Assembly (NCBI GenBank): GCA_040757085.1
Contig: JBFLXJ010000007.1
Location: 1 to 64,000 of the forward strand
Source of the DNA: Bacillota bacterium
GTDB taxonomy: Bacteria; Bacillota; Sulfobacillia; JACIYH01
DNA: 64,000 nt
Reading direction: 5' to 3'
In this document: piece by piece, positions 1 through 8,712 of the stretch
Layout of the letters: every line of letters starts with the position of its first letter
Position numbering within the stretch: the first letter of the stretch is position 1
Translations under genes and position numbers: made by a program
The notes under the pieces: generated by a model
Told to the model about the DNA's origin: nothing
The model's input: the letters and a program-made list of their open reading frames with translations, nothing else
Database searches by the model: none

Positions 1-39
1 CCATTCTCGCCGCAGTTTCTGCCGCGCACCACTCGCCAT
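1..39 (-). CDS. 5' end of an unidentified gene, cut by window edge
   Basis: Only 13 codons are visible, starting at ATG (39) and running off the left edge; the peptide reads MASGARQKLRREW. A good ribosome-binding site (GGGGAGGG) lies about 7 bases upstream, which is the main reason to believe it. The 13 residues are too few to assign a family. The binding site lies inside the 3' arm of a perfect hairpin (48-74). The gene is downstream of a truncated larE remnant, so it could belong to whatever DNA replaced the rest of larE. Confidence 0.4.
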   Translation of the reverse strand, partial: MASGARQKLRREW

Positions 40-47
40 CACGGACC

Positions 48-74
48 CTCCCCGAATTGATGAACTTCGGGGAG
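48..74 (-). promoter_or_regulatory. Hairpin covering the RBS of the partial gene
   Basis: A perfect 9-bp inverted repeat (CTCCCCGAA / TTCGGGGAG) with a 9-base loop. On the minus strand its 3' arm contains the GGGGAG that would be the Shine-Dalgarno of the gene starting at 39. There is no T tract, so it is not an ordinary terminator. It could sequester the ribosome-binding site or be a mobile-element end; this is inference. Confidence 0.4.
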
Positions 75-122
75 ATTATCCTTCAGCGCCGAGCAGCACA
101 CCAGGTGGGTACAGTTTGACGC

Positions 123-362
123 TTACGAAGTGGCCAGCACCAGGTGCGCCACCCCCATCGCCCCGGCCAGCCGCCGGGCCCGTTCTACTTCCTCCTGGGG
201 GTGGATGGGGGAACTGGCAGTGACCGCCAGCACCCGCTCCCCCAGCACCTCCCTGGCCTCGTACAGGAGAAACGTGCTGTCCACCCCGCCCGAAAACGCC
301 AGAACAGCACCCGGTAAACGACCGAGAATCTCCCTGAGACGCCTACGCCTTTCCGTCGACAT
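123..362 (-). pseudogene. larE: N-terminal remnant of LarE-like sulfur transferase
   Basis: The 79-residue product begins like LarE, the ATP-dependent sacrificial sulfur transferase that matures the lactate racemase nickel-pincer cofactor. It shows the N-type ATP pyrophosphatase P-loop FSGGVDSTFLL near residue 23 and the following strand (VLAVTASSP). Family members are about 270 residues and continue with a cysteine-rich part; here TAA follows residue 79 and the next bases in all frames do not resume the family. I read it as a truncated, probably dead gene. A short start region (363-471) separates it from the next gene. No other lar gene is visible. Confidence 0.65.
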
Positions 363-471
363 TGGTTTAACCGCATTACAGCGATCGACTTGCTGTCAGA
401 CCTGCCACACCAAGGACCAGACATGGCATGTGGTAACATCTGATCGGTGTCAGGAAGCAAGCCAACCGCTG

Positions 472-768
472 TCATTCTTGGCAGCCTGAGCCGATTGGTC
501 TTGCACTTCCGAGTCTCTGCCTGATCATGCCCACGGCCATCCCGAGCATAAAGCACGCTGCACCTTCGATGGAGACACCGGCAAAATCTTCAAATGGGAC
601 GGACACCACAACGCCCGTTCCGCCGGAGTCCCGAACCGTTGCAGTCACACAACCACCCTTTGCCGCTTCGATGACCCGGAACTCGACGCCTTCAACAGCT
701 AGCTCAAATACCGGGCTTAGCTGATCAAGTTCTCTTCCGAGTCTACGGACCCAGTAGCTCATGTTCAC
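472..768 (-). CDS. Hypothetical protein, about 98 residues
   Basis: I do not recognise this protein. The start is GTG (768) or ATG (762), both behind a GGGGGG Shine-Dalgarno. The N-terminal half is charged; residues about 25-60 look like small beta strands (FELAVEGVEFRVIEAAKGG), followed by a short hydrophobic helix (GAACFMLGMAVGMI) that could be a single weak membrane segment or a buried helix. It lies between the larE remnant and the catabolic cluster, on the same strand. Base composition resembles the cluster. Function unknown. Confidence 0.4.
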   Translation of the reverse strand: MNMSYWVRRLGRELDQLSPVFELAVEGVEFRVIEAAKGGCVTATVRDSGGTGVVVSVPFEDFAGVSIEGAACFMLGMAVGMIRQRLGSARPIGSGCQE

Positions 769-904
769 GCAAATCCCCCCGGAACGGCTCGGCTATACGC
801 CCCTTTTGGGGACTTAGGTCCTGCATCGGACCAACCAGCGGACACAGGGTAGAGGACTGCTCGTCGAACGCCAGCAGCAAACTCCGGGCTACAATGACGG
901 TCTT

Positions 905-2140
905 CTAACCAGCGACGATACTGGTGATCTCTTTGACTAGCGATTCAAACTCCTCCTCCGTGAGAACCCGATGCAACCTAATCGACGCGTTCTTGACCGC
1001 CAGCAAAAGCTCCTGCAACTTGTCTTCGCTCAAGTGCGACATACCCATTCTCTCAACCCAAAGGCGAACCGAGTCGATTCCGCTGTTCTTCCCAAGAACA
1101 ACGGAGGGTGCTTTGTGCCCAACGAGGTCCCAGTGGAACGGCAGCAACTCAAGAGGCAACTCCTGGCCGCAGTTCCGGTACCAAGTGGAGATAATCCCTG
1201 ATTCGATGGAGTAAAGCATGTCTCCGACTATTGGACGATTCGAAGGGAAAGATTGGCCCGACGTTTCCCTAACGAGCCTAGACAACTCGTATACCTTGCG
1301 GAAATCAACACCAACATTGACGCCATACATTGTCAACAGCGTCAACACGACCTCCTCGAACGGGGCATTACCGGCCCGCTCCCCCAACCCACTCACTGTG
1401 GTGTGAGCCACCTCTACCCCATTCGCGAGCGCAAGAACCGTGTTTGCCGTCGCAAGTCCGAAGTCGTTATGGAAATGAGCCTCGAGGGGTTTGTCGACCC
1501 GTCTTCTCACACTCCTTACGAAATATGGAACGGCGTGAGGTGAAAGTACTCCGAAGGTGTCGACCAAGCCAAGCGCGTCCATATGCCCATGAGTAGCGAC
1601 CTGGTTAATCAACTCCAAAAACCAGTTCAGTTCGGCCCGCGTACCGTCGATCGGGAAGAAAACGACGTACAAACCACATTCCTTGGCGTACGAAGTTGCC
1701 TCCACGGCAAGGTCGATAGCCTTGTTCAACGGCCATTTATAGGCATTGCGGATGATATGCTCGCTGGCGGGAATCTCCACCACTACTCCCGAAACGCCAC
1801 AATCTACTGCCTTGTCCACGTCTTCCTTCATGCAACGACAGAATGCAAACACTTTACACCTCGTCCCGATTCGCTTTGTTATTTCCGCTACTGCTTCCGC
1901 ATCCTCCCTTGACACGGCCGGCATTCCGGCTTCGATGCGATGCACCCCCGCTTCCGCGAGCTTTTCGGCTATCCGCACCTTTTCATCCTTTGTGAAGACT
2001 ACACCTGCTTGCTGCTCGCCGTCCCGGAGGGTTACATCGTGGATAAGGATCTTTTCAGAGAACGATGCGCCCCCCACTGCCTCAGGTTCATAGTTCCAGG
2101 GGCTTACAAACCAGTGGTCGGTCTTCCACGGAGCCTGCAT
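905..2140 (-). CDS. DRE-TIM metallolyase, homocitrate/isopropylmalate synthase-like
   Basis: A pyruvate-carboxyltransferase-type TIM barrel of 411 residues. Visible are the family signature DVTLRDGEQQAG near the N-terminus (Asp metal ligand and catalytic Arg), the metal-binding HxH in AHFHNDFGLATAN, and GLGERAGNAP. There is no C-terminal LeuA regulatory domain, so it resembles homocitrate synthase NifV or HMG-CoA-lyase-type members. The start was set at ATG 2140, which has GGGAGGAAAGCTGAG before it; an upstream extension to 2212 is possible but poor. It is the last gene of the catabolic cluster. It should make or break a C-C bond between an acyl-CoA and a 2-oxo acid; the real substrate is unknown, and a lyase role would fit catabolism. 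Confidence 0.85.
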   Translation of the reverse strand: MQAPWKTDHWFVSPWNYEPEAVGGASFSEKILIHDVTLRDGEQQAGVVFTKDEKVRIAEKLAEAGVHRIEAGMPAVSREDAEAVAEITKRIGTRCKVFAFCRCMKEDVDKAVDCGVSGVVVEIPASEHIIRNAYKWPLNKAIDLAVEATSYAKECGLYVVFFPIDGTRAELNWFLELINQVATHGHMDALGLVDTFGVLSPHAVPYFVRSVRRRVDKPLEAHFHNDFGLATANTVLALANGVEVAHTTVSGLGERAGNAPFEEVVLTLLTMYGVNVGVDFRKVYELSRLVRETSGQSFPSNRPIVGDMLYSIESGIISTWYRNCGQELPLELLPFHWDLVGHKAPSVVLGKNSGIDSVRLWVERMGMSHLSEDKLQELLLAVKNASIRLHRVLTEEEFESLVKEITSIVAG

Positions 2141-2273
2141 CTCAGCTTTCCTCCCTTTATCCTCGAGTAAGTCAGTTGCTCCACAAAACAGACTCTCCTG
2201 CCCCAACGGCACGCACTACAGATGTCCGCAACCATGAGAAGGGCGAACTAAAACCCGTGCTTTGAGACGCCGC

Positions 2274-4217
2274 TCATATCTCATGCCCAACCTCGAATCC
2301 CTCCCGCACTGCATCCTTTATCTTCCTCGGCTCGCGAGCATCGCCGATTACAAATACGGAGCCCACCCGACCAACTGCACCCTCGTCCGTAAGGGCAAGC
2401 CGGCGCGAACGAGACCCAGTCGCTAAAACAACTGTATCCCCCGCATACCGTTGAAGACCGGCCGCGGTTCGAGTCTCGACGAAGCCGGTTCCAACCGACA
2501 CAACTTGCTGACCTACGACCACCGAAACCCCCCTCTCCTTAAGCTCGCGCAGAAGATGAGCTCGCGTGAATGCTTCCACGTCCCGACCCACCTCGGGCAG
2601 CATTTCTATGACCATCACCTCCTTACCACGCATGGCAAGGTAATGGGCTGTCTCAAGGCCGACGTACCCTCCCCCCACAACAATCACTTTATGACCCGTG
2701 AGCTTACCGCCGAGCACCTCCCAAGCGGTGCACGTGGTACCGGACTCGACTCCGGGAATTGGCGGAATCAATGGCTCGGCGCCGGTTGCCACGACAAGGA
2801 CATCGGGCGAATGCTCCCGCACGATCTCAGCGGTTGCCTCAACCCCGAGTACGATGCGTACCCCCGCCGCGGTAACCGAACACACAAGATACTCAAGGTA
2901 TTGCGCAATGTCCTGTTTGCCGGGGGGGACCTTGGCCAACAACAACTGCCCCCCTAGTTGATGTGACCTCTCCAACAATGTGACCGTATGCCCCCGTTCG
3001 GCGGCAACCCTCGCGCATTCTAAACCCGCCGGCCCTCCGCCGATGACCAGGACCCTCTTGGCTTGAGCCGCACGGGCCGGGGGCCTGGGGTACAGATGCT
3101 CCCGGCCAACCCGTGGATTCACCGTACATCCGATGGTTTGCTCCGACCTCAAAGCTGCATGGCATTCATTGCACGAAAGACATGGCCTACCTCGTCTTTG
3201 GGAGTCGTCTGCTGCGAAGCTGGGCCAGTCAGGTTCTGCGATCAAGGCTCTGCCGAGTGCAATAAGGTCAGCCTTGCCATCCTGTAGTGCATTCTCGGCG
3301 ATCTCCCGCCTGTTCAGCCGCCCCACAGCGATCACGGGCGCACCTGAAGCAGCCTTGACCATCCCCGCTAGGTCGACCAAGTGCCCCCTAGGCAAGAGGT
3401 ACGGTGCGATGGCAGTACCTATAGACGCCGGGAAATCCCGGCTTCCTGCTCCCGCGCTTACGTGAAGGATGTCCACGCCTTCCCGAACCAACTCACGGGC
3501 AAAGTAGCACGCCTCTGTGCTCGAAAGCCCTCCTGGGAGAAATTCATCCGCACTTAAGCGATATATTATTGGGTACTCGGAACCAACGGCCCGCCGTACC
3601 TCCCGCACTACTTCAAGAGGAAATCTCATCCGGTTCTCCAGAGTACCACCGTACTCGTCGGCTCGCTTGTTAAAAAAGGGGGAAAGGAAGCTCGCTAGCA
3701 GGTACCCGTGAGCCCCGTGGATTTCCACAGCATCAAACCCAGCCTTTCGCGCCCTAGCCGCCGCCGCCCCGAACTGCTCCGCGATTAACCGAATTTCCCG
3801 CCTTCTTAGCTCCCGCGGTATCTCATACTCGCCAAGAGCTACCGAAGAGGGGCCAACCGTGGGTACGCCTGTGATCCTGCTGCTGGTCTGCCGCCCAGCG
3901 TGACTCAGTTGAATTGCGGCCCTGGCCCCGCGAGCCTTGATAGCATCGGCAACGGCAGACAGGCCCTCGATTCTCCCGTCATGTTCCACACCCAACTGGC
4001 GTGTCCGGTGCCTGCCTGAATCGGCCACGAAAGCTGCTTCAACAATTACCAGTGCGCAGCCACCCACCGCACGCTCTGCGTAGTACGCCAGGGTGGCCTC
4101 AGTAGGTGCTCCATCGCCGGTACCGAGATTCGTGCCCATCGGTGCCATGACGATCCGATTCTTGAGGGCGAGCTTGGGGTGTTCAAACGGCTTGAACAAG
4201 ACTGACATCGACCGCAC
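2274..4217 (-). CDS. Old yellow enzyme / 2,4-dienoyl-CoA reductase-like flavoprotein
   Basis: The 647-residue protein has the three-part build of bacterial 2,4-dienoyl-CoA reductase (FadH) and trimethylamine dehydrogenase relatives. First comes an FMN TIM barrel (residues about 5-330, with EIHGAHGYLLASFLSP and YGGTLENRMRF), then a 4Fe-4S cysteine cluster (CLSCNECHA ... GCTVNP), then an FAD/NAD(P) domain with two Rossmann motifs (VLVIGGGPAGLE and VIVVGGGYVGLE). The start is GTG 4217 or ATG 4208, both served by GGAGAGGAGC. It likely reduces an enoyl bond or oxidises a saturated one, using NAD(P)H. It sits between the lyase-like gene and the zinc dehydrogenase of the same cluster. Confidence 0.88.
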   Translation of the reverse strand: MRSMSVLFKPFEHPKLALKNRIVMAPMGTNLGTGDGAPTEATLAYYAERAVGGCALVIVEAAFVADSGRHRTRQLGVEHDGRIEGLSAVADAIKARGARAAIQLSHAGRQTSSRITGVPTVGPSSVALGEYEIPRELRRREIRLIAEQFGAAAARARKAGFDAVEIHGAHGYLLASFLSPFFNKRADEYGGTLENRMRFPLEVVREVRRAVGSEYPIIYRLSADEFLPGGLSSTEACYFARELVREGVDILHVSAGAGSRDFPASIGTAIAPYLLPRGHLVDLAGMVKAASGAPVIAVGRLNRREIAENALQDGKADLIALGRALIAEPDWPSFAADDSQRRGRPCLSCNECHAALRSEQTIGCTVNPRVGREHLYPRPPARAAQAKRVLVIGGGPAGLECARVAAERGHTVTLLERSHQLGGQLLLAKVPPGKQDIAQYLEYLVCSVTAAGVRIVLGVEATAEIVREHSPDVLVVATGAEPLIPPIPGVESGTTCTAWEVLGGKLTGHKVIVVGGGYVGLETAHYLAMRGKEVMVIEMLPEVGRDVEAFTRAHLLRELKERGVSVVVGQQVVSVGTGFVETRTAAGLQRYAGDTVVLATGSRSRRLALTDEGAVGRVGSVFVIGDAREPRKIKDAVREGFEVGHEI

Positions 4218-4246
4218 GCTCCTCTCCCGCTATACGCATACTGTTA

Positions 4247-5329
4247 CTACTCGCTGTCAGTGGGAACAATAACCACCTTGCCCTCTGTCCCACTACGCGC
4301 AGCGCTCAGAGCCTCCGAAGCGTGAACTAACGGCACCTTTCTCGTGACTAGTTCCGCAAACGGATAGATCCCTTGACCGAGAAACTCAAGCACACGCCAG
4401 ACATCGTACGCCTCAAGGGACCAAGAACCGAATATCCGAGCCTCCCGATGAGTCAGCATCCGATACGGGTTGAAGCTAACCTCCCCCACGTCAGCACCAT
4501 AGCCCACCTCTACCACGATCCCCCCGCGGCGAATCAGCAACAAACAAGTCGGGAATGCCCTTGGGTTTCCCGTACAGGAGAAGACCACATCGGCGCCATG
4601 ACCATCGCTCATGTCTTTAACAGTCTGCGTGACGGAAGCAGCATCGACCGTAAACCGACAGAACCGTTTGGCCACCCGAAGCCGCCCCTCCGCAACGTCA
4701 GCTACCACCACCGTCGCCCCTCTTTCCTGAGCTATGGCCGCGCAGTAAAGTCCTACGGGTCCCGCACCCAGCACAACCACCAGATCACCAGGAAGGAGGG
4801 CAACTTTCCTGTGGGCATGCATGGCTGTCCCGCCAGCACAGCCAGCGCTTACAGCGGCCTCAAAAGTAACTGCGTTCGGTATGTGGAACACCGTACTACC
4901 AGGCAAGACGTACAAATACTCGGCATAACCGCCCCGAAAATGCGGCGGCTCCGAACACACGAACGGAGCAATACCGTAGATCAAACGGTTATCGCAAAGA
5001 TTGGGCTCTTTTCTAAGGCAAGCTCGGCAGTGTCCGCAGAAAACGCTTAGGAACACCAATACCCGGTCACCGGGTGCGAAAGAGTCGCCGAACGGATCAC
5101 GACAGAGGGGATCAGCCTCCACAACCCACCCTACGATTTCATGGCCCGGAATCATCGGATACCGGGAATCTGGCCGCTTGCCCTCAAGAATGTGTAAGTC
5201 GGTACCGCAAACACCCGCCATAGCTACTTTGATTACCATACCCCCCGGTTCGCAGGGAGCCAAAGGGTATTCACGGATCTCCAATCCGCGTCCTGGTCCG
5301 GGCAAAACTGCTGCCGCGCCACGCCCCAT
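4247..5329 (-). CDS. Zinc-dependent alcohol/polyol dehydrogenase (MDR family)
   Basis: A medium-chain dehydrogenase of 360 residues. The catalytic zinc site is visible as GVCGTDLHILEG and the GHEIVGWV segment. Structural zinc is held by four cysteines in CGHCRACLRKEPNLC. The NAD(P)-binding motif is VVLGAGPVGLYCAAI. It resembles threonine/sorbitol dehydrogenase-type members; the substrate alcohol is not deducible. The start was set at ATG 5329 because GGGAGGG lies 7 bases upstream; the longer frame to 5350 has no RBS. It lies 48 bp after the CoA-transferase gene, on the same strand, so it is probably co-transcribed. Confidence 0.88.
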   Translation of the reverse strand: MGRGAAAVLPGPGRGLEIREYPLAPCEPGGMVIKVAMAGVCGTDLHILEGKRPDSRYPMIPGHEIVGWVVEADPLCRDPFGDSFAPGDRVLVFLSVFCGHCRACLRKEPNLCDNRLIYGIAPFVCSEPPHFRGGYAEYLYVLPGSTVFHIPNAVTFEAAVSAGCAGGTAMHAHRKVALLPGDLVVVLGAGPVGLYCAAIAQERGATVVVADVAEGRLRVAKRFCRFTVDAASVTQTVKDMSDGHGADVVFSCTGNPRAFPTCLLLIRRGGIVVEVGYGADVGEVSFNPYRMLTHREARIFGSWSLEAYDVWRVLEFLGQGIYPFAELVTRKVPLVHASEALSAARSGTEGKVVIVPTDSE

Positions 5330-5377
5330 CGAAAACCCTCCCCGATGCACTTCGTTTGGTGCAGCATCTGATGCCGC

Positions 5378-6913
5378 TTACCGAAACAGTGTCGAATTCA
5401 TGCACCTCACCGGGCGCCGGACGGTACATTGAAACCCCATGCGACGCAACACATCCTGCTCCAGGTCCACTCCCGGAGCCACCTCAGTCACTACCCACCC
5501 ACCAGGAGTCAGCTCGAGAACAGCCCGCTCTGTCACCACGACAACCTGTTGGCCTTGCCTCAATGCACGTTCACCAGAAAAAGTAACCTGTTGCACTTGC
5601 GGTACGAACTTGCGGATCCGACCCTCTGACAAGATTTTCAGCGACCCATCGTTAATACCGACCGACAAGCCAGCAGCCGTAAAGGTGCCGCAGAATACCA
5701 CCTTGCGTGCGTGCTGGGATATATCAATGAACCCCCCTGCACCCGCAAGGTGGTCATCGAACCTACTGGCGTTGACGTTGCCCTTAGCGTCACATTCTGC
5801 AAAACTCAAGAAAGCAATGTCTAGCCCTCCGCCATGAAAGAGGTCAAACTGGTAAGGTTGATCAATGATGGCTTCGGGATTTGCTGCGCACCCAAATAAC
5901 ACCCCTGGCAAAGGCATGCCTCCAACGATCCCCTGTTCAATCACAAACACCACGTCCTCAAAGAGGCCTGCCTCCAAGGCAGCTTGAACCACAAAGGCGG
6001 ACGTCCCGTAGCCCACGTTCGCGACCATTCCGGGAGCGAGCTCGCGAACTGCCCGCCTGGCGATCACCGCTTTCACATCACCAGAGGGAAGTGCACCCTG
6101 AACCCTCGCCAACCTAAACTGTCCACTAAGCGCTCCATCGAATTCCGATCGGTAACTTTGCCACTGCTGCTCATCTACCACCACGTAGTCCACCAATGTG
6201 CGAGGAATTTTGACGAGCTTTGGGTCGAGTGTCCCCCACTTGACGACCCTTTTTACTTGTGCGATGACTATCCCCCCGCAAGCCCTTGCAGCTTGGCACG
6301 CCGATATCCCTTCAAAGGTGGCACACTCATGTTCATAAGAAATGTTGCCGTACTCGTCTGCCATGCTGCCCCGGACGAGCGCAACATGCACGGGCACAGC
6401 ACGGTAGAACAAATACTCTTCTCCCTCGATGCAAATCAGAGTGACGAGGTCATCCTTCGTGACGTCGTTGAGCTTTCCGCCCCCAAACCTTGGATCCACA
6501 AATGTCCCCAGGCCAACTTTGGTAACGAGCCCCGGCCCTCTGCGGGCGATTTCCCTCAGAAGTTGAGCCAACACGCCCTGGGGGAAGTTGTATGCTTCCA
6601 CCTCATTGCCTAAGATCATCTTGGCGACTGCGGGAAGCAGCCCAAAATGACCGCCTATGAACCTCTTCACCAATCCCCTGTGAGCTAAATGGTTTATGGA
6701 ACGGTCAATCCCGTCACCCAAACCGTTAGGATGGTATATCGTCAAATCTTTCGGGGACCCTGTCCGCAAGTACCTTTCCTCCAGAGCCAACACAAGCCGT
6801 TCGGCATCCGCGAATCCGCCACTTCCTCCTTCCACGACGACAGTATCCCCGTCCCGTATCTTGGCTACCGCGTCCTCCGCACTGACGAACCTAGCCCTGC
6901 ATCCCATCTCCAC
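5378..6913 (-). CDS. Family I CoA-transferase (acetate/propionate type)
   Basis: This 511-residue protein carries both halves of a family I CoA-transferase in one chain, as in propionate CoA-transferase. The N-terminal alpha half has the glycine-rich stretch VVVEGGSGGFADAER. The beta half has the catalytic-glutamate motif VIEQGIVGG followed by GGGLDIAFLSFAE. It would move CoA from a donor acyl-CoA to the acid taken up or produced by the cluster. The start is ATG 6913 or 6907. The MaoC-like gene lies 18 bp upstream and the dehydrogenase about 50 bp downstream, which argues for one transcript. The substrate is unknown. Confidence 0.87.
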   Translation of the reverse strand: MEMGCRARFVSAEDAVAKIRDGDTVVVEGGSGGFADAERLVLALEERYLRTGSPKDLTIYHPNGLGDGIDRSINHLAHRGLVKRFIGGHFGLLPAVAKMILGNEVEAYNFPQGVLAQLLREIARRGPGLVTKVGLGTFVDPRFGGGKLNDVTKDDLVTLICIEGEEYLFYRAVPVHVALVRGSMADEYGNISYEHECATFEGISACQAARACGGIVIAQVKRVVKWGTLDPKLVKIPRTLVDYVVVDEQQWQSYRSEFDGALSGQFRLARVQGALPSGDVKAVIARRAVRELAPGMVANVGYGTSAFVVQAALEAGLFEDVVFVIEQGIVGGMPLPGVLFGCAANPEAIIDQPYQFDLFHGGGLDIAFLSFAECDAKGNVNASRFDDHLAGAGGFIDISQHARKVVFCGTFTAAGLSVGINDGSLKILSEGRIRKFVPQVQQVTFSGERALRQGQQVVVVTERAVLELTPGGWVVTEVAPGVDLEQDVLRRMGFQCTVRRPVRCMNSTLFR

Positions 6914-6931
6914 CGCCTCCGTCGAAGCGCA

Positions 6932-7354
6932 TCATATGAGGCGCAAATAGCTCTGCCCCACGGCGGCAACCACTCCATCCTGCCGCGTGACGCTAGCATC
7001 CAGAACTATCTCGCGCTTCTCCTCGTTCTTGTTGCTGACCTTGACCGTTGCTGTGACCGTGTCTCCAATCCGCACGGGTGCGACAAAGCGAATATCGTAC
7101 CGAAAAGACACACAACCGGGAGGCGGAATTCTTTCGGCGAGAAGCCTCGTGGCAGAAGAAACATAAGCCACCAGCAAAGCCCCATGTGCGATCCTAGTCC
7201 CGTACCGCGTACCCTTCATGTATTCCTCGTTTATGTGGTTCGGGTGAAAATCGCCGCTTATTCCTGCGAACAAGTACACGTCCACTTCTCCGACCGTCTT
7301 TGAAAACGACGCAGTTTCACCTATCGGAAGAACATCCATCCTGGGATCAGTCAC
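6932..7354 (-). CDS. MaoC-like hot-dog (R)-enoyl-CoA hydratase
   Basis: This 140-residue single hot-dog domain has the MaoC/PhaJ signature: the catalytic Asp-His pair in SGDFHPNHINEEYM, then the A-H-G-A segment RIAHGALLVAYVSS. Family members hydrate trans-enoyl-CoA or dehydrate 3-hydroxyacyl-CoA. Placed next to a CoA-transferase and an enoyl-reductase-like flavoprotein, it suggests that the pathway handles a CoA thioester with a beta-hydroxy or enoyl intermediate. About 120 bp separate it from the DUF362 gene upstream; I see no clear terminator there. Confidence 0.85.
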   Translation of the reverse strand: MTDPRMDVLPIGETASFSKTVGEVDVYLFAGISGDFHPNHINEEYMKGTRYGTRIAHGALLVAYVSSATRLLAERIPPPGCVSFRYDIRFVAPVRIGDTVTATVKVSNKNEEKREIVLDASVTRQDGVVAAVGQSYLRLI

Positions 7355-7473
7355 AGTGTTTCCCCCCTACGGCCAGCCTTTTAGTGCCCACCATACGCAG
7401 TGCTGGACCAACGTCCGGCATCGTGATGATGGAACGGACCCCGATACTGTGCACCCGATGTTCGTCCATATAT

Positions 7474-8706
7474 CTATCCGGTCATCCATCCGCTCGCTCT
7501 CAGCGCTTTGAATGCTGACTCTTCCGCATACCAGTCAAGCGGCGGACAACCCGGAACCACATGTATTTTCGTTCGGCCTACCAACTTGGAACCAGGTGCA
7601 TCACTAAGCTGCCGCCTGAGAAGGTATGCCATCCCTGCCCTCAACCCGCAGTTTCCCACCAACCATATCTCGTCCGCATCAAGTGCGCCCGCAAGGGGAA
7701 TCGGCTCCCTGCCAATTATGACCGCATACGTCTTGTCCACCTCCACTCGAGGAGGAACGACCTTTATGCGCGGCCGGCACCCAGGACAAATCCCGCCGGC
7801 ATGCACTCTAACGTTCGGGTTCGGATTCACGAACTCCAGCACAGGCCGTTTGAATACCGAAGCGACCGCCGAAAGCTCTTCACCCACGATGCGTATCTGG
7901 TCCAAGTGGGCCACGCCCAAACCATCTTTTTCTGCCACCTGCGTTGCCACTGACGCACGCGGGTCATAGCCCATGAGGGCAGCCCCGACCGCATCGGCGG
8001 CCACAACATCATCGCTGGCTATCACGAGGTTTACCCTCTTCGGCGTGCCTGCGTGTGGCCCGTAGCCCTCCATGGCTACCATGCCGTCAATTATGGTGAG
8101 TCCCGGTCGGACTACCCTCGCAATATCGGCAAGTACATAGCCTAAGTCGATCTCCCTGTGAAAGCGCTTTCGCTGCTCGAACGGAATGCAGCCCAGCAAG
8201 TTCTTTATCCCAAGGGTTACCTCCTGCATGAAGCTAGTCTTCATTTTGGGTACGCTTACCACCACGTCTGCCTCTACAACCACCCGCGGCAAGCTCAGGA
8301 AGGGGAACACATGAGCATCTGGGACTGGCACTTCCACGCGAGGCTCCTCATCGAAGTACACAGCACGGACTCCCAGGTCTCGAACCACCTCGGCTAACCC
8401 AGTAACGCGAAAGGCATCACGGGCCCTGGCTCCCCAAGCAGGTGCATCGCCGACCCAAATTTCCTGAGCTCCCTCCTCCTTCACCCATTCCAGCACCGCT
8501 GCAACCACCAGGGGATCGGTTGTCTCAGGTCTGACGCTCGGAGGTACCGGTAGAGCCAGATTCGGCTTGACCAACACTTTCTTGCCCCGTACGTCGAGAG
8601 AAACCCCGGCTCCTCTGAGCAACGCGACAACTTTCAGCACCGCCCGCCGCGGAGACGAATCCTGGACTATGGCGACCGTACTCGTGGCATTCACTGTCCC
8701 ATCCAC
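7474..8706 (-). CDS. DUF362 domain protein
   Basis: A 410-residue member of the DUF362 family. Visible are the opening VAIVQDSS strand, GKKVLVKPNLALP, the conserved SVPKMKTSFMQEVTLGIKN region and IIDGMVAMEGYGP. Scattered cysteines (CPGCRPRI, VGNCGLR, VPGCPPLD) could bind a metal or cluster. The family has no general biochemical role; in acetogens and clostridia members often sit near corrinoid or one-carbon genes. Here the gene begins a few bases after metF ends, so it is tightly linked to the MetVF pair. Confidence 0.8.
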   Translation of the reverse strand: MDGTVNATSTVAIVQDSSPRRAVLKVVALLRGAGVSLDVRGKKVLVKPNLALPVPPSVRPETTDPLVVAAVLEWVKEEGAQEIWVGDAPAWGARARDAFRVTGLAEVVRDLGVRAVYFDEEPRVEVPVPDAHVFPFLSLPRVVVEADVVVSVPKMKTSFMQEVTLGIKNLLGCIPFEQRKRFHREIDLGYVLADIARVVRPGLTIIDGMVAMEGYGPHAGTPKRVNLVIASDDVVAADAVGAALMGYDPRASVATQVAEKDGLGVAHLDQIRIVGEELSAVASVFKRPVLEFVNPNPNVRVHAGGICPGCRPRIKVVPPRVEVDKTYAVIIGREPIPLAGALDADEIWLVGNCGLRAGMAYLLRRQLSDAPGSKLVGRTKIHVVPGCPPLDWYAEESAFKALRASGWMTG

Positions 8707-8712
8707 CCTCCC

